A stretch of DNA of 64,000 nt from Pseudomonas sp. TTU2014-080ASC (lineage in GTDB: Bacteria > Pseudomonadota > Gammaproteobacteria > Pseudomonadales > Pseudomonadaceae), in NCBI RefSeq assembly GCF_001446935.1, contig NZ_LKKK01000012.1:310001-374000 (forward strand), in the 5' to 3' direction. The translations under genes and the position numbers were made by a program. A model generated the notes under the pieces. It searched no databases and was not told where the DNA came from. It saw only the letters and a list, made by a program, of their open reading frames with translations. How positions within the stretch are numbered: position 1 is the first letter of the stretch; each line of letters opens with the position of its first letter. This document shows positions 39,056-48,116 of the stretch, piece after piece.

Positions 39056-40046
39056 GTGCCCTTATGTTGAAAACCTTCTGGTAATCCCGCGTTTGCGGGT
39101 GCAAAACGCCAACGCGATTTCCAGCCCGTTGACCCACGGTTTTCCCTCCATCACCGCGTTTCTCGGTCTGATGTGGGCACTGGAGCGCAAAACCAGCGCA
39201 GCAGGGCTTGATCTGCAATTCAATGCTGTCGGCGTGGTGGCTCACAGTGTTGAAGAACAGATCACCGAAGGCGGCTTCGTCAATGAGTTCCGCCTGACCC
39301 GCAATCCTGTGGACAAAGACGGCAGCACAGCGGCCATTGTCGAAGAAGGCCGTGTCCATCTGGATATCAGCCTGGTGTTTGCCGTGGAAAATTCACACCT
39401 GAGCAGTAGCAGCGATGAAGCCAAGGCTGAACTGGCCAAACAGGTTCGGGACATCCTGATGCAGATGCGCATTGCTGGCGGCAGCGTGATCGAAAGCCAA
39501 GCCCCACGTTATAAGCAGCGGCCTTATATCGTGAGCCTGTCGGATGTGGAGGATGCAACCGCTTCACCCAAAGAGTGCTTCAGGAAACTCAAGCTGCAAT
39601 TACTGCCTGGCTTTGCACTGGTCGAGCGAGCTGACCTGCTGGAGCAACGCCATCAGGAATTGCAACTCACTCAGCCCGACGCCAGTCGGCTTGATGCCTG
39701 GCTGTCACTGGCTCGCATCAATTGGCAGTGGCACACCGATGAAGAGGGTAAAGGTGAGTGGCAGCACGACCGCAAGAGCCTCGGCTGGGTTGTGCCCATT
39801 CCAGTTGGCTACGGCGCGTTAAGTGACGTTCAACCCGCCGGGACCGTAGCCAACGTGCGTGACCGGCACACGCCCTTCTGCTTTGTCGAGAGCCTCTACG
39901 GCATTGGCCAATGGCTAAGTCCGCACCGCCTCACCGCACCGCAACAACTGCTCTGGTACGCCGACAGCCAGCCGGAAAACGGCCTGTATCGCTGCCGCAA
40001 TGACTACCGGTCGATGCCGGTTACAACTTTGTCTGATCACTTATAA
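39048..40046 (+). CDS. csy2: Type I-F Cascade subunit Csy2 (Cas5f)
   Basis: Cas5f caps the crRNA 5' handle. The protein is 332 aa from the ATG at 39048, with GAGGAG upstream, overlapping the csy1 stop by eight bases. Family stretches are [50 protein letters not shown] and [16 protein letters not shown]. An ORF start at 38979 would add a stretch not seen in the family. Confidence 0.95.
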   Translation: MAECPYVENLLVIPRLRVQNANAISSPLTHGFPSITAFLGLMWALERKTSAAGLDLQFNAVGVVAHSVEEQITEGGFVNEFRLTRNPVDKDGSTAAIVEEGRVHLDISLVFAVENSHLSSSSDEAKAELAKQVRDILMQMRIAGGSVIESQAPRYKQRPYIVSLSDVEDATASPKECFRKLKLQLLPGFALVERADLLEQRHQELQLTQPDASRLDAWLSLARINWQWHTDEEGKGEWQHDRKSLGWVVPIPVGYGALSDVQPAGTVANVRDRHTPFCFVESLYGIGQWLSPHRLTAPQQLLWYADSQPENGLYRCRNDYRSMPVTTLSDHL

Positions 40047-40057
40047 GGATTTTAAAG

Positions 40058-41089
40058 ATGAGCAATGAAACCCTGAAAACCGCATCCGTACTGGCCTTTG
40101 AGCGCAAGCTGGACCCATCCGACGCACTTTTTTATGCCGGTGACTGGAATGAGCGCGGCAATGCCAACAATTGGAGCCCGATTGCAGTAACTCCCAAATC
40201 TGTACGAGGCACCATTTCCAACCGCCTTAAAACCAAAGATCAGGACCCAGCAAAACTCGATGCCGCCATCGAAAACCCCAACCTGCAAACCGTAGACGTT
40301 GCTGCCCTGCCAGCGGATGCCGACACCCTCAAAACCCTGTTCACCCTACGCGTGCTGGCGGGCACAGGATCGCCTTCAGCCTGTAACGAAGCAGCTTACC
40401 GAGACAAGCTGCTGGCCACAGTGAAAGGCTACGTCGACAGCCACGGTTTTACTGAGCTGGCCCGCCGCTATGCCCACAACCTGGCTAATGGCCGCTTCCT
40501 GTGGCGTAACCGTATTGGTGCGGAACAGGTTGAAGTGCGTGTTGCCCACCTAGTCGACGGCAAAGCCCAAAGCCTGTGGACATTCGATGCACTGGCGCTG
40601 TCACTGCGCAACTTTGATCAGCCCGCCGAAGCCAAGCATCTGAACGAACTCAGCAGCCTGATTGCCGAGGGTCTTGCTGGCAAACAGCACGTACTGCTGC
40701 AAGTCATCGCCTTTGTGCGGCTAGGAGCTGGGCAGGAAGTATTCCCATCGCAAGAGCTGATCCTTGAACGCGGCAAAGACGGCAAGAGCAAGACGCTTTA
40801 TGCAGTTAATAAAGTCGCCGGTATCCACTCCCAGAAGATCGGCAACGCCCTGCGCAGCATCGACACTTGGTATGAGGGAGCAGATATCAACGGCCCAATC
40901 GCCGTTGAACCCTACGGTTCCGTCACCACCCAAGGCAAAGCCTATCGCCAGCCCAAGCAGAAGCAGGACTTCTACACCCTGCTGGATAACTGGGTGCTTA
41001 AAGACAAAGCTCCCGATACCGAACAGCAGCACTTCGTTATCGCCACGCTGATTCGCGGTGGCGTCTTCGGTGACTCCGACAAGGGCTAA
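40058..41089 (+). CDS. csy3: Type I-F Cascade backbone Csy3 (Cas7f)
   Basis: Cas7f forms the six-copy backbone that holds the spacer part of crRNA. The protein is 343 aa and opens [30 protein letters not shown]. It contains [19 protein letters not shown] and the C-terminal [25 protein letters not shown] site precedes the ATG. It is tightly packed with csy2 (11-base gap) and csy4 (3-base gap). Confidence 0.96.
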   Translation: MSNETLKTASVLAFERKLDPSDALFYAGDWNERGNANNWSPIAVTPKSVRGTISNRLKTKDQDPAKLDAAIENPNLQTVDVAALPADADTLKTLFTLRVLAGTGSPSACNEAAYRDKLLATVKGYVDSHGFTELARRYAHNLANGRFLWRNRIGAEQVEVRVAHLVDGKAQSLWTFDALALSLRNFDQPAEAKHLNELSSLIAEGLAGKQHVLLQVIAFVRLGAGQEVFPSQELILERGKDGKSKTLYAVNKVAGIHSQKIGNALRSIDTWYEGADINGPIAVEPYGSVTTQGKAYRQPKQKQDFYTLLDNWVLKDKAPDTEQQHFVIATLIRGGVFGDSDKG

Positions 41090-41092
41090 GCC

Positions 41093-41656
41093 ATGGACCA
41101 TTACCTTGACTTGAAATTGCTACCCGACCCGGAGTTTGCGCAGACACAACTAATGAGTGCGCTGTTCAGTAAGCTTCATCGGGGCTTGAGCGACTTAAAG
41201 CGCAACGACATCGGGGTCAGTTTCCCCACCATCAAAGACGCCACTCGAGGCTTGGGTGACTGCTTGCGCGTACATGGCACAGCCGAGGCGTTGCAAAAAC
41301 TGTTAGCCCTCAACTGGCTGACTGGCATGCGCGACCATGTGCAAGTCAGTGCAGTGACTGCTGTACCGGCAGACACCAAGCACCGTCTAGTCAGCCGTGT
41401 GCAAGTCGACAGCAATCCAGAGCGCGCCCGCCGCCGCCTGATCAAGCGTCACGGCATCAGCGAAGAAGAGGCCCGCAAACGCATCCCAGATAGCGCCGCC
41501 AAACGCTGCGACTTGCCCTTTGTGGTAACGCGCAGCAACAGCTCAGGGGAACGCTTCAACCTGTTTATCCGTCACGGACCGCTGCTCGACAGCCCCCAAC
41601 CAGGAACCTTCAACCAATACGGCCTAAGCAGCACCGCCACCGTGCCCTGGTTCTGA
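41093..41656 (+). CDS. csy4: CRISPR repeat endoribonuclease Csy4 (Cas6f)
   Basis: Cas6f cuts pre-crRNA at the base of each repeat stem and stays bound to the 3' hairpin. The protein is 187 aa, the same length as the P. aeruginosa enzyme. The catalytic His29 (SKLHRGL) and Ser148 (VTRSNSSGE) are both at the expected numbers. The arginine-rich helix NPERARRRLIKRHGISEEEARKRIP that lies in the RNA groove is present, and the protein ends in VPWF. It is last in the operon. Confidence 0.97.
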   Translation: MDHYLDLKLLPDPEFAQTQLMSALFSKLHRGLSDLKRNDIGVSFPTIKDATRGLGDCLRVHGTAEALQKLLALNWLTGMRDHVQVSAVTAVPADTKHRLVSRVQVDSNPERARRRLIKRHGISEEEARKRIPDSAAKRCDLPFVVTRSNSSGERFNLFIRHGPLLDSPQPGTFNQYGLSSTATVPWF

Positions 41657-41689
41657 CCCTTTTTTTGCGCTGAATTTAAGCTCTTTAAA

Positions 41690-41702
41690 AATCAATGACT
41701 TA
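41690..41702 (+). promoter_or_regulatory. IHF consensus site in leader of array 2
   Basis: AATCAATGACTTA matches WATCAA-N4-TTR exactly and lies 82 bases before the first repeat. The distance and orientation are the same as in the leader of array 1. Confidence 0.7.
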
Positions 41703-41735
41703 GGTTTTAGGCAAAAAATAGGGGGTTCCAACCAA

Positions 41736-41776
41736 AAACCGCCACAGCCCTTTTCCTATAAGGGCTGTGGCGGTTT
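41736..41776. other. 17-bp perfect inverted repeat next to repeat 1 of array 2
   Basis: AAACCGCCACAGCCCTT and its exact complement flank seven bases, ending eight bases before the first repeat. On the reverse strand it is followed by TTTTT, so it could terminate antisense transcription entering the leader. On the plus strand only TTT follows. A shorter hairpin lies at a similar place in the leader of array 1. Confidence 0.7.
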
Positions 41777-41784
41777 AAACTCTA

Positions 41785-43975
41785 CTTCACTGCCGCGTAG
41801 GCAGCTCAGAAAAAGCTGATCGGCTTGGACCCTGTGCGGCTGCCCTTCACTGCCGCGTAGGCAGCTCAGAAAATAACATGGCATGGGTAAAAGAAACCGC
41901 CGTACTTCACTGCCGCGTAGGCAGCTCAGAAAACAGCGCGCAGCGGGTCGCCAGCTACAGCATGCTTCACTGCCGCGTAGGCAGCTCAGAAAAAAACAGC
42001 CCTGGGCGTGACGCCGCGTATTCTCCTTCACTGCCGCGTAGGCAGCTCAGAAACGGCAGTTCAGGCCGCGAAAGCGGGAGAAGACCTTCACTGCCGCGTA
42101 GGCAGCTCAGAAACTGCTGCCCGGTGAAGACATCGGGATGATCGACTTCACTGCCGCGTAGGCAGCTCAGAAAGTGCTGATCAATCAAAGGCACTTCACG
42201 GGTAGCTTCACTGCCGCGTAGGCAGCTCAGAAAGTTGCCGGGTATGACTTTGGCGTCCTAAAGGGCTTCACTGCCGCGTAGGCAGCTCAGAAAACCAGGC
42301 AGGCGGTGGAGAGTCTTAACGCGGACTTCACTGCCGCGTAGGCAGCTCAGAAAAATGCCATCACCGTCGCCATCGGGATTGCCGTCTTCACTGCCGCGTA
42401 GGCAGCTCAGAAAGCCCAACACGCCGGTACCGGCATCCGAGATTGCTTCACTGCCGCGTAGGCAGCTCAGAAACATTCGATCTGATCACCGCCAAGGCTG
42501 TGATCCTTCACTGCCGCGTAGGCAGCTCAGAAAATGAAAGAGATCGAGCACTCAGGCTTCCGGGTACTTCACTGCCGCGTAGGCAGCTCAGAAAACTGCT
42601 GGAAGGTTTCGGCGGCCTCGGTGAAGCTTCACTGCCGCGTAGGCAGCTCAGAAATTTGATGCTCGGCGGGATCGCTATTGCTCTGCCTTCACTGCCGCGT
42701 AGGCAGCTCAGAAAAAAACCAGATAGGCAACGGTCAGCGCGCTTATCTTCACTGCCGCGTAGGCAGCTCAGAAATACACCTGCGCCGACTACGACGAGAT
42801 CGAAGCCTTCACTGCCGCGTAGGCAGCTCAGAAACGAAACGGTCAGGCTCAGGCTGCGGCGCACGCCTTCACTGCCGCGTAGGCAGCTCAGAAAAATCCA
42901 CATCACAGTTTTCGTCGAATGAGGGCCTTCACTGCCGCGTAGGCAGCTCAGAAATTCGCGTTATCAGTTCCGACCTCGGTCAGGTACTTCACTGCCGCGT
43001 AGGCAGCTCAGAAATGGGAAGTCTTCAGGCCGGCGCGCCTGATGATCTTCACTGCCGCGTAGGCAGCTCAGAAATCACCGTTGCCGGTTGTGTAGTTACC
43101 GGCAAACTTCACTGCCGCGTAGGCAGCTCAGAAAGGTGGCCACGGATATCAGCAGCCCGACCAGCCCTTCACTGCCGCGTAGGCAGCTCAGAAAATTGGT
43201 CTTGGTGATGGTCTTCAGTTGAGCCACTTCACTGCCGCGTAGGCAGCTCAGAAACTGATCCGTGCGACCTCGGTGTCGTGTGGGTCACTTCACTGCCGCG
43301 TAGGCAGCTCAGAAATACCCAGCTGAACTCCTCGTTACGCTGACGGACTTCACTGCCGCGTAGGCAGCTCAGAAATATGCGCGCTGCCGCGCCAGATTGC
43401 TTGGTTCCTTCACTGCCGCGTAGGCAGCTCAGAAATTCATGACTAGGCCGTCTGCACGGGTGAACTGCTTCACTGCCGCGTAGGCAGCTCAGAAATTATC
43501 AAGCGCGCCGATATCACCGAGCGCTACCTTCACTGCCGCGTAGGCAGCTCAGAAATCAAAGACCTGCGCCACACCTACAGCGACCGCCTTCACTGCCGCG
43601 TAGGCAGCTCAGAAATGCACTCTGTCCTTGATCCATACCCGAGCCTTCTTCACTGCCGCGTAGGCAGCTCAGAAAACAGCGCAGCAAAGCCAGAGCTTGA
43701 AATAACCCTTCACTGCCGCGTAGGCAGCTCAGAAAAAATCACAATTGCGCGTCAATCATTTTTGGTACTTCACTGCCGCGTAGGCAGCTCAGAAAGTCGC
43801 TCGTCGCGCCGTGGAACATTGCACAGCCTTCACTGCCGCGTAGGCAGCTCAGAAACGCACAAGTCATTCAGGCCGCAGGTGGTTCGTCTTCACTGCCGCG
43901 TAGGCAGCTCAGAAATGCCCGCGCTGAACGGTGAGCGTGCCAGCCATCTTCACTGCCGCGTAGGCAGCTCACGAA
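41785..43975 (+). CRISPR. CRISPR array 2, type I-F, 37 repeats / 36 spacers
   Basis: Thirty-seven 28-bp repeats begin CTTCACTGCC and end GGCAGCTCAGAAA, with loop GCGTA. They appear identical except the last (43948), which ends CTCACGAA, marking the trailer. Spacers are 32 bp, except three of 33 bp (those ending before repeats at 42026, 42567 and 43288). The leader is on the left, after csy4. One spacer (43556-43587) reads like part of a tyrosine recombinase gene. Apparent ORFs across the array are artefacts of the repeat unit. Confidence 0.98.
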
Positions 43976-44051
43976 CATCGCATAGACCCAAACCGCTGTT
44001 GAAACAACCAGCGCCGCCCTGAGTGCAGGGTTAGTTGCTCTTAGGTCAGTT

Positions 44052-44858
44052 TCAGTAATGCGCCTTCAACAGAAAACTTACGGTGTTTTGGTCAGTTGAC
44101 CCGACAAAGTTGTCGCTGACAAAGCCGCCATCTTTGATGCCGTATTTGTTCTTCCAGTAGTCGTACTCAAGGCCGACGTACAGTTGCTTCTCGCCCCAGC
44201 TCAAGGCTTTACCCAGGTCGTATTTGATCTGCGGGTTGAAGTGCAGGTTGGCCTGATATTCGCCGCGGCTGTTTTCGTCGTTGTCCACCACCCAGTCCAT
44301 AAAGCCGTCGATCAGGATGTCGGAGTTGCCAAACGGAATGGTGTAGCTCCACACCGGGGTGATCTGCCAAGTGTTGGAACCGGCGCGGTCACCATCAGCA
44401 GTACGCAGGTAGGTGTTGAGCTGGAAGTAATCGAAACCGGGAAGCTCCAGATCGATAGCCGGGCCGATCAGGTAGGCATCTACATCGTCTTCACCAAACT
44501 CGTAGGTGGTGGAAATGAGTACGTCTTTGATCGGGCCAAAGCTGAGATCACTGCCTGTGAGCTTGCCAAACGAGAAACGCGGGCTGATTTCACCGTAGAA
44601 GGTGTGGCCATCGCCTGCGCCGTTGGTGGCATCGGTGTTGTATTTGATGACATCGAGGAACACAAACAGATCACCAAATGACCAGCCGCTGGCATGCTCA
44701 AAAGTGACAGTTTGCTGAATACCCGGATCGATTTTGTAATCGTGACCGTACAGATAGGTCAGGCTGTTGTTCTGCCATTGCAGCAGTTCAGAGGCAACGG
44801 CTTCTCCGCCGACAACCAGGCTAGTGGACATCAGCAGCGGAGAGATCAAGCGTTTCAT
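44052..44858 (-). CDS. Tsx/OmpK-like outer membrane protein (nucleoside channel family)
   Basis: This 268-residue protein has signal peptide MKRLISPLLMSTSLVVGGEAVASE, then alternating beta-strand sequence (LLQWQNNSLTYLYGHDYKIDPGIQQTVTFEHASGWSFGDLFVFLDV) typical of the Tsx/OmpK or DUF5020 outer-membrane barrels. The last residue pattern FLLKAHY ends in an aromatic, as outer-membrane proteins do. AGGAG precedes the ATG at 44858. Transport of nucleosides is by family only. Confidence 0.85.
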   Translation of the reverse strand: MKRLISPLLMSTSLVVGGEAVASELLQWQNNSLTYLYGHDYKIDPGIQQTVTFEHASGWSFGDLFVFLDVIKYNTDATNGAGDGHTFYGEISPRFSFGKLTGSDLSFGPIKDVLISTTYEFGEDDVDAYLIGPAIDLELPGFDYFQLNTYLRTADGDRAGSNTWQITPVWSYTIPFGNSDILIDGFMDWVVDNDENSRGEYQANLHFNPQIKYDLGKALSWGEKQLYVGLEYDYWKNKYGIKDGGFVSDNFVGSTDQNTVSFLLKAHY

Positions 44859-44895
44859 GGGGGCTCCTGTAGTGGCAGTTTGCAGCGCGATTGCG

Positions 44896-44928
44896 AAAAA
44901 AAGCGCGCAGGATAGACCTATCGCGCGC
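44896..44928 (-). terminator. Terminator of the gamma carbonic anhydrase gene
   Basis: On the reverse strand a GCGCGC-GATAG/CTATC-GCGCGC hairpin (with a two-base bulge) is followed by seven Ts, between the carbonic anhydrase gene and the Tsx-like gene. Confidence 0.75.
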
Positions 44929-44993
44929 AGATGCAATGGTTACCTGACGGGCGAGTCAACATTTCGCGCCATCCGTACGAGTTCACTCACCGC

Positions 44994-45536
44994 CTATCCG
45001 GCGTAACCTTCCTGCAGATGCTGATCTTTCAAACGCACATAATTACCCGCGCTGTAGGTGAAAAAGCTGCGCTCTTTCTCCGTCAGTGGACGGGCCTGTT
45101 TGACCGGGCTACCGACATACAGAAAGCCGCTCTCAAGACGCTTGCCCGGCGGTACCAGGCTGCCGGCACCAATGATGACTTCATCCTCAACCACCGCGCC
45201 GTCCATGACGATGCTGCCCATCCCAACCAGAATGCGGTTGCCCAAGGTGCAGCCATGCAGGACGACTTTGTGGCCGACGGTGACGTCATCGCCGATTAGC
45301 AGCGGATAGCCGTCCGGGTTAAACGGCCCGGCGTGGGTGATGTGCAGCACGCTGCCATCCTGAATGCTGCTGCGCGCGCCAATGCGGATGCGGTGCATGT
45401 CGCCGCGAATCACAGTCAACGGCCAGACCGAGCTGTCGTCCCCGATTTCCACATCGCCCAGCACCACGGCAGTGGCATCGACAAAGACCCGCTCGCCGAG
45501 CCTCGGTGTGTGTTGCTGGTACTTACGAATCGACAC
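44994..45536 (-). CDS. Gamma-class carbonic anhydrase family protein
   Basis: This 180-residue left-handed beta-helix protein is of the YrdA/PaaY type. Hexapeptide repeats run through VFVDATAVVLGDVEIGDDSSVWPLTVIRGD. The metal histidines are in SVLHITHAG and KVVLHGCTLG. Start is GTG at 45536 with AGAGG upstream. Family members bind zinc, and many have weak or no carbonic anhydrase activity. Confidence 0.9.
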   Translation of the reverse strand: MSIRKYQQHTPRLGERVFVDATAVVLGDVEIGDDSSVWPLTVIRGDMHRIRIGARSSIQDGSVLHITHAGPFNPDGYPLLIGDDVTVGHKVVLHGCTLGNRILVGMGSIVMDGAVVEDEVIIGAGSLVPPGKRLESGFLYVGSPVKQARPLTEKERSFFTYSAGNYVRLKDQHLQEGYAG

Positions 45537-45695
45537 GATAGAAACCTCTTAAGCTGCGCCAAACCTTGATTGTAATTAAGATACACCCCATGTTGAGAAC
45601 AACGTCGCGGTAAACACACCGCCCTTGTTCCGCCAGGCCCCGCCACTGCGTTCACACAATGCCGGGCCGCTCATTTTTATTACAGGTGCCTTGTC

Positions 45696-47744
45696 GTGAC
45701 TGCTACCAATCCGCTTCTGCAAGCCTTTGATCTGCCGCCTTACTCAGCCATTCGTCCGGAACATGTCGAGCCGGCCATTGATGCCATCCTCGCCGACAAC
45801 CGTGCGGCCATGGCTAAGCTGCTGGAAGAACAAGCTGCCAACCCGAGCTGGGACGGCCTTGTATTGGCGCTGGATGAACTGGGTGCACGTCTGGGTCAGG
45901 CCTGGAGCCCTATCAGCCATCTGAATGCCGTGTGCAACAACGCCGAACTGCGCGCTGCATACGAAGCCTGCCTGCCCAAGCTGTCCGAATACTGGACTGA
46001 AATTGGCCAGAATCAGCCACTTTTCCAAGCCTATCAGGCGCTGGCCAACAGCCCGGCTGCTGCCGGTTTTGATGTAGCGCAGAAGACCATCCTCGAACAC
46101 GCCCTGCGCGACTTCCGCCTGTCCGGTATTGATCTGCCTGCGGACAAGCAAAAGCGCTACGGCGAAATCCAGATGAGGCTCTCCGAGCTGTCCAGCAAGT
46201 TCTCCAACCAACTGCTGGATGCGACTCAAGCCTGGACCAAGCACGTCACCGACGAAGCCGCGCTGGATGGCCTGACCGACTCGGCCAAGGCGCAAATGAA
46301 GCAAGCTGCCGAAGCCAAAGGGCTGGATGGCTGGCTGATCAGCTTGGAATTCCCCAGCTATATCGCGGTGATGACCTACGCCAACGACCGCGCCCTGCGT
46401 GAAGAGGTGTACCGCGCTTACAGCACACGCGCCTCCGACCAGGGCCCGAACGCCGGGCAGAACGACAACGGTCCGGTGATGGATGAAATTCTTACACTGC
46501 GTCAGGAACTGGCCGAGCTGCTGGGCTTTGCCAACTACGCCGAGCTGAGCCTGGCCAGCAAGATGGCTGACAACACCGATCAGGTGCTGAACTTCCTGCG
46601 CGATCTGGCTGTGCGCAGCAAGCCATTTGCAGAGAAAGACCTCGAAGAGCTGAAAGCCTTTGCCGCGAGCCAAGGCTGCGCTGACCTGCAAAGCTGGGAC
46701 GCCACCTACTACAGCGAGAAGCTGCAGGAGCAGCGTTACAGCATCTCCCAGGAAATTCTGCGCCCGTACTTCCCGATCGACAAAGTGCTGAGCGGCCTGT
46801 TCGCCATCGTCGAGAAGCTCTATGGCATCCAGATCAAGGAGCTGAGCGACTTCGACGCCTGGCACCCAGATGTGCGCCTGTTCGAGATCAGCGAAAACGG
46901 CCAACACGTTGGGCGCTTCTTCTTTGATCTGTATGCCCGCGCCAACAAGCGTGGCGGTGCGTGGATGGACGGCGCCCGCGACAAGCGTCGCGATATCAAC
47001 GGCAAGTTGATCAGCCCGGTGGCTAACCTCGTCTGCAACTTCACCCCAGCGGTGGGCGATAAGCCTGCGCTGCTGACCCACGATGAAGTCACCACCCTGT
47101 TCCACGAATTCGGCCACGGCCTGCATCACCTACTGACCCGCGTTGAGCATGCCGGTGCCTCGGGCATCAACGGCGTGGCCTGGGATGCGGTGGAGCTGCC
47201 GAGCCAGTTTATGGAGAACTGGTGCTGGGAGCCGGACGGTCTGGCCCTGATCAGCGGTCATTACGAAAGCGGCGAGCCGCTGCCGAAAGACCTGCTGGAC
47301 AAGATGCTGGCAGCGAAAAACTTCCACTCCGGCCTGATGATGGTGCGTCAGATCGAATTCAGCCTGTTCGACTTCGAACTGCACGCCACCCATGGCGATG
47401 GCCGCAGCGTGCTCGACGTGCTGGCGGGCATTCGCAAAGAAGTCAGCGTGATGCAGCCTCCGGCTTACAACCGCTTCCCGAACAGCTTTGCGCATATCTT
47501 CGCCGGTGGTTACGCCGCCGGTTACTACAGCTACAAGTGGGCTGAAGTGCTGTCGGCTGATGCCTTCTCCAAATTCGAAGAAGACGGCGTGCTCAACAGC
47601 GACACCGGCCGCGCATTCCGCGAGGCGATTCTGGCCCGTGGTGGTTCGCAGGAGCCGATGGTGTTGTTCGTTGACTTCCGTGGGCGCGAGCCGCGCATCG
47701 ACGCCCTGCTGCGCCACCTCGGTCTGAGCGCGGAGGCAGCATGA
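45696..47744 (+). CDS. prlC: Oligopeptidase A (M3 family)
   Basis: This 682-residue cytosolic zinc peptidase degrades short peptides, including cleaved signal peptides. The zinc site is in TLFHEFGHGLHHLLTR near residue 468. Start is GTG at 45696 (TATNPLLQAFDLPPYSAIRPEHVEPAID), preceded by AGGTG. Its stop overlaps the ATG of yheV (ATGA), the normal pairing in gammaproteobacteria. Confidence 0.96.
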   Translation: MTATNPLLQAFDLPPYSAIRPEHVEPAIDAILADNRAAMAKLLEEQAANPSWDGLVLALDELGARLGQAWSPISHLNAVCNNAELRAAYEACLPKLSEYWTEIGQNQPLFQAYQALANSPAAAGFDVAQKTILEHALRDFRLSGIDLPADKQKRYGEIQMRLSELSSKFSNQLLDATQAWTKHVTDEAALDGLTDSAKAQMKQAAEAKGLDGWLISLEFPSYIAVMTYANDRALREEVYRAYSTRASDQGPNAGQNDNGPVMDEILTLRQELAELLGFANYAELSLASKMADNTDQVLNFLRDLAVRSKPFAEKDLEELKAFAASQGCADLQSWDATYYSEKLQEQRYSISQEILRPYFPIDKVLSGLFAIVEKLYGIQIKELSDFDAWHPDVRLFEISENGQHVGRFFFDLYARANKRGGAWMDGARDKRRDINGKLISPVANLVCNFTPAVGDKPALLTHDEVTTLFHEFGHGLHHLLTRVEHAGASGINGVAWDAVELPSQFMENWCWEPDGLALISGHYESGEPLPKDLLDKMLAAKNFHSGLMMVRQIEFSLFDFELHATHGDGRSVLDVLAGIRKEVSVMQPPAYNRFPNSFAHIFAGGYAAGYYSYKWAEVLSADAFSKFEEDGVLNSDTGRAFREAILARGGSQEPMVLFVDFRGREPRIDALLRHLGLSAEAA

Positions 47745-48007
47745 GCGAAGTGACCAGCAAACGCTTTATCGCCGGGGCGGTGTGCCCGGCGTGCAGCGAA
47801 ATGGACAAGATCCAGATGTGGTCGGTGGACGGCGTGCCGCACCGCGAGTGCGTAGCCTGCGGTTATGCCGATACGCTGGATGAACGTGGCAACTCGGTAC
47901 CAAGCGAACTGACCACACGGGTGAATGTCAGCGCGCTGAAACCTAAGGCCGCAGATCCAACCGTGCAGGCCGTGCAGTTCTTCCCCAATCCCAAGTTGAA
48001 GAAATAA
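47741..48007 (+). CDS. yheV: YheV-type small zinc ribbon protein
   Basis: This 88-residue protein has two Cys pairs, CPACSEMDK and CVACGYAD, forming a putative zinc ribbon. It matches the YheV family that follows prlC in many gammaproteobacteria. It is translationally coupled to prlC. Function unknown. Confidence 0.9.
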   Translation: MSEVTSKRFIAGAVCPACSEMDKIQMWSVDGVPHRECVACGYADTLDERGNSVPSELTTRVNVSALKPKAADPTVQAVQFFPNPKLKK

Positions 48008-48021
48008 GCCGTTCAAATCTA

Positions 48022-48083
48022 TTCGCGGCTAAAGCCGCTCCCACAACCGTGAAGGATGTGTAGGAGCGACTTCAGCCGCGAAT
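48022..48083. repeat. Inverted pair of REP elements
   Basis: TTCGCGGCTAAAGCCGCTCC and an inverted copy (GGAGCGACTTCAGCCGCGAA) flank about 22 bases, each able to fold as a hairpin. This is the usual Pseudomonas REP doublet (REPIN) in an intergenic gap. Confidence 0.8.
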
Positions 48084-48116
48084 CAGCTCAGTCAGATCAA
48101 CCAGCAAGGAGCGCGT

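Noticed and set aside
42678..43208. ORFs with repeated LHCRVGSSE or FLSCLRGSE peptides across the CRISPR arrays
   Set aside because: These are translations of the repeat unit in frames where repeat plus spacer is a multiple of three; they are not proteins.
32640..43975. The type I-F cas operon and arrays as an undescribed defence system
   Set aside because: All six genes (cas1, cas2-3 fusion, csy1-4) and the 28-bp repeats match the well known type I-F system; only details of leaders, loops and csy1 are unusual.
45744..47129. 461-residue ORF antisense to prlC
   Set aside because: It lies wholly opposite an intact peptidase gene, has no recognisable domain and is a normal shadow of GC-biased codons.
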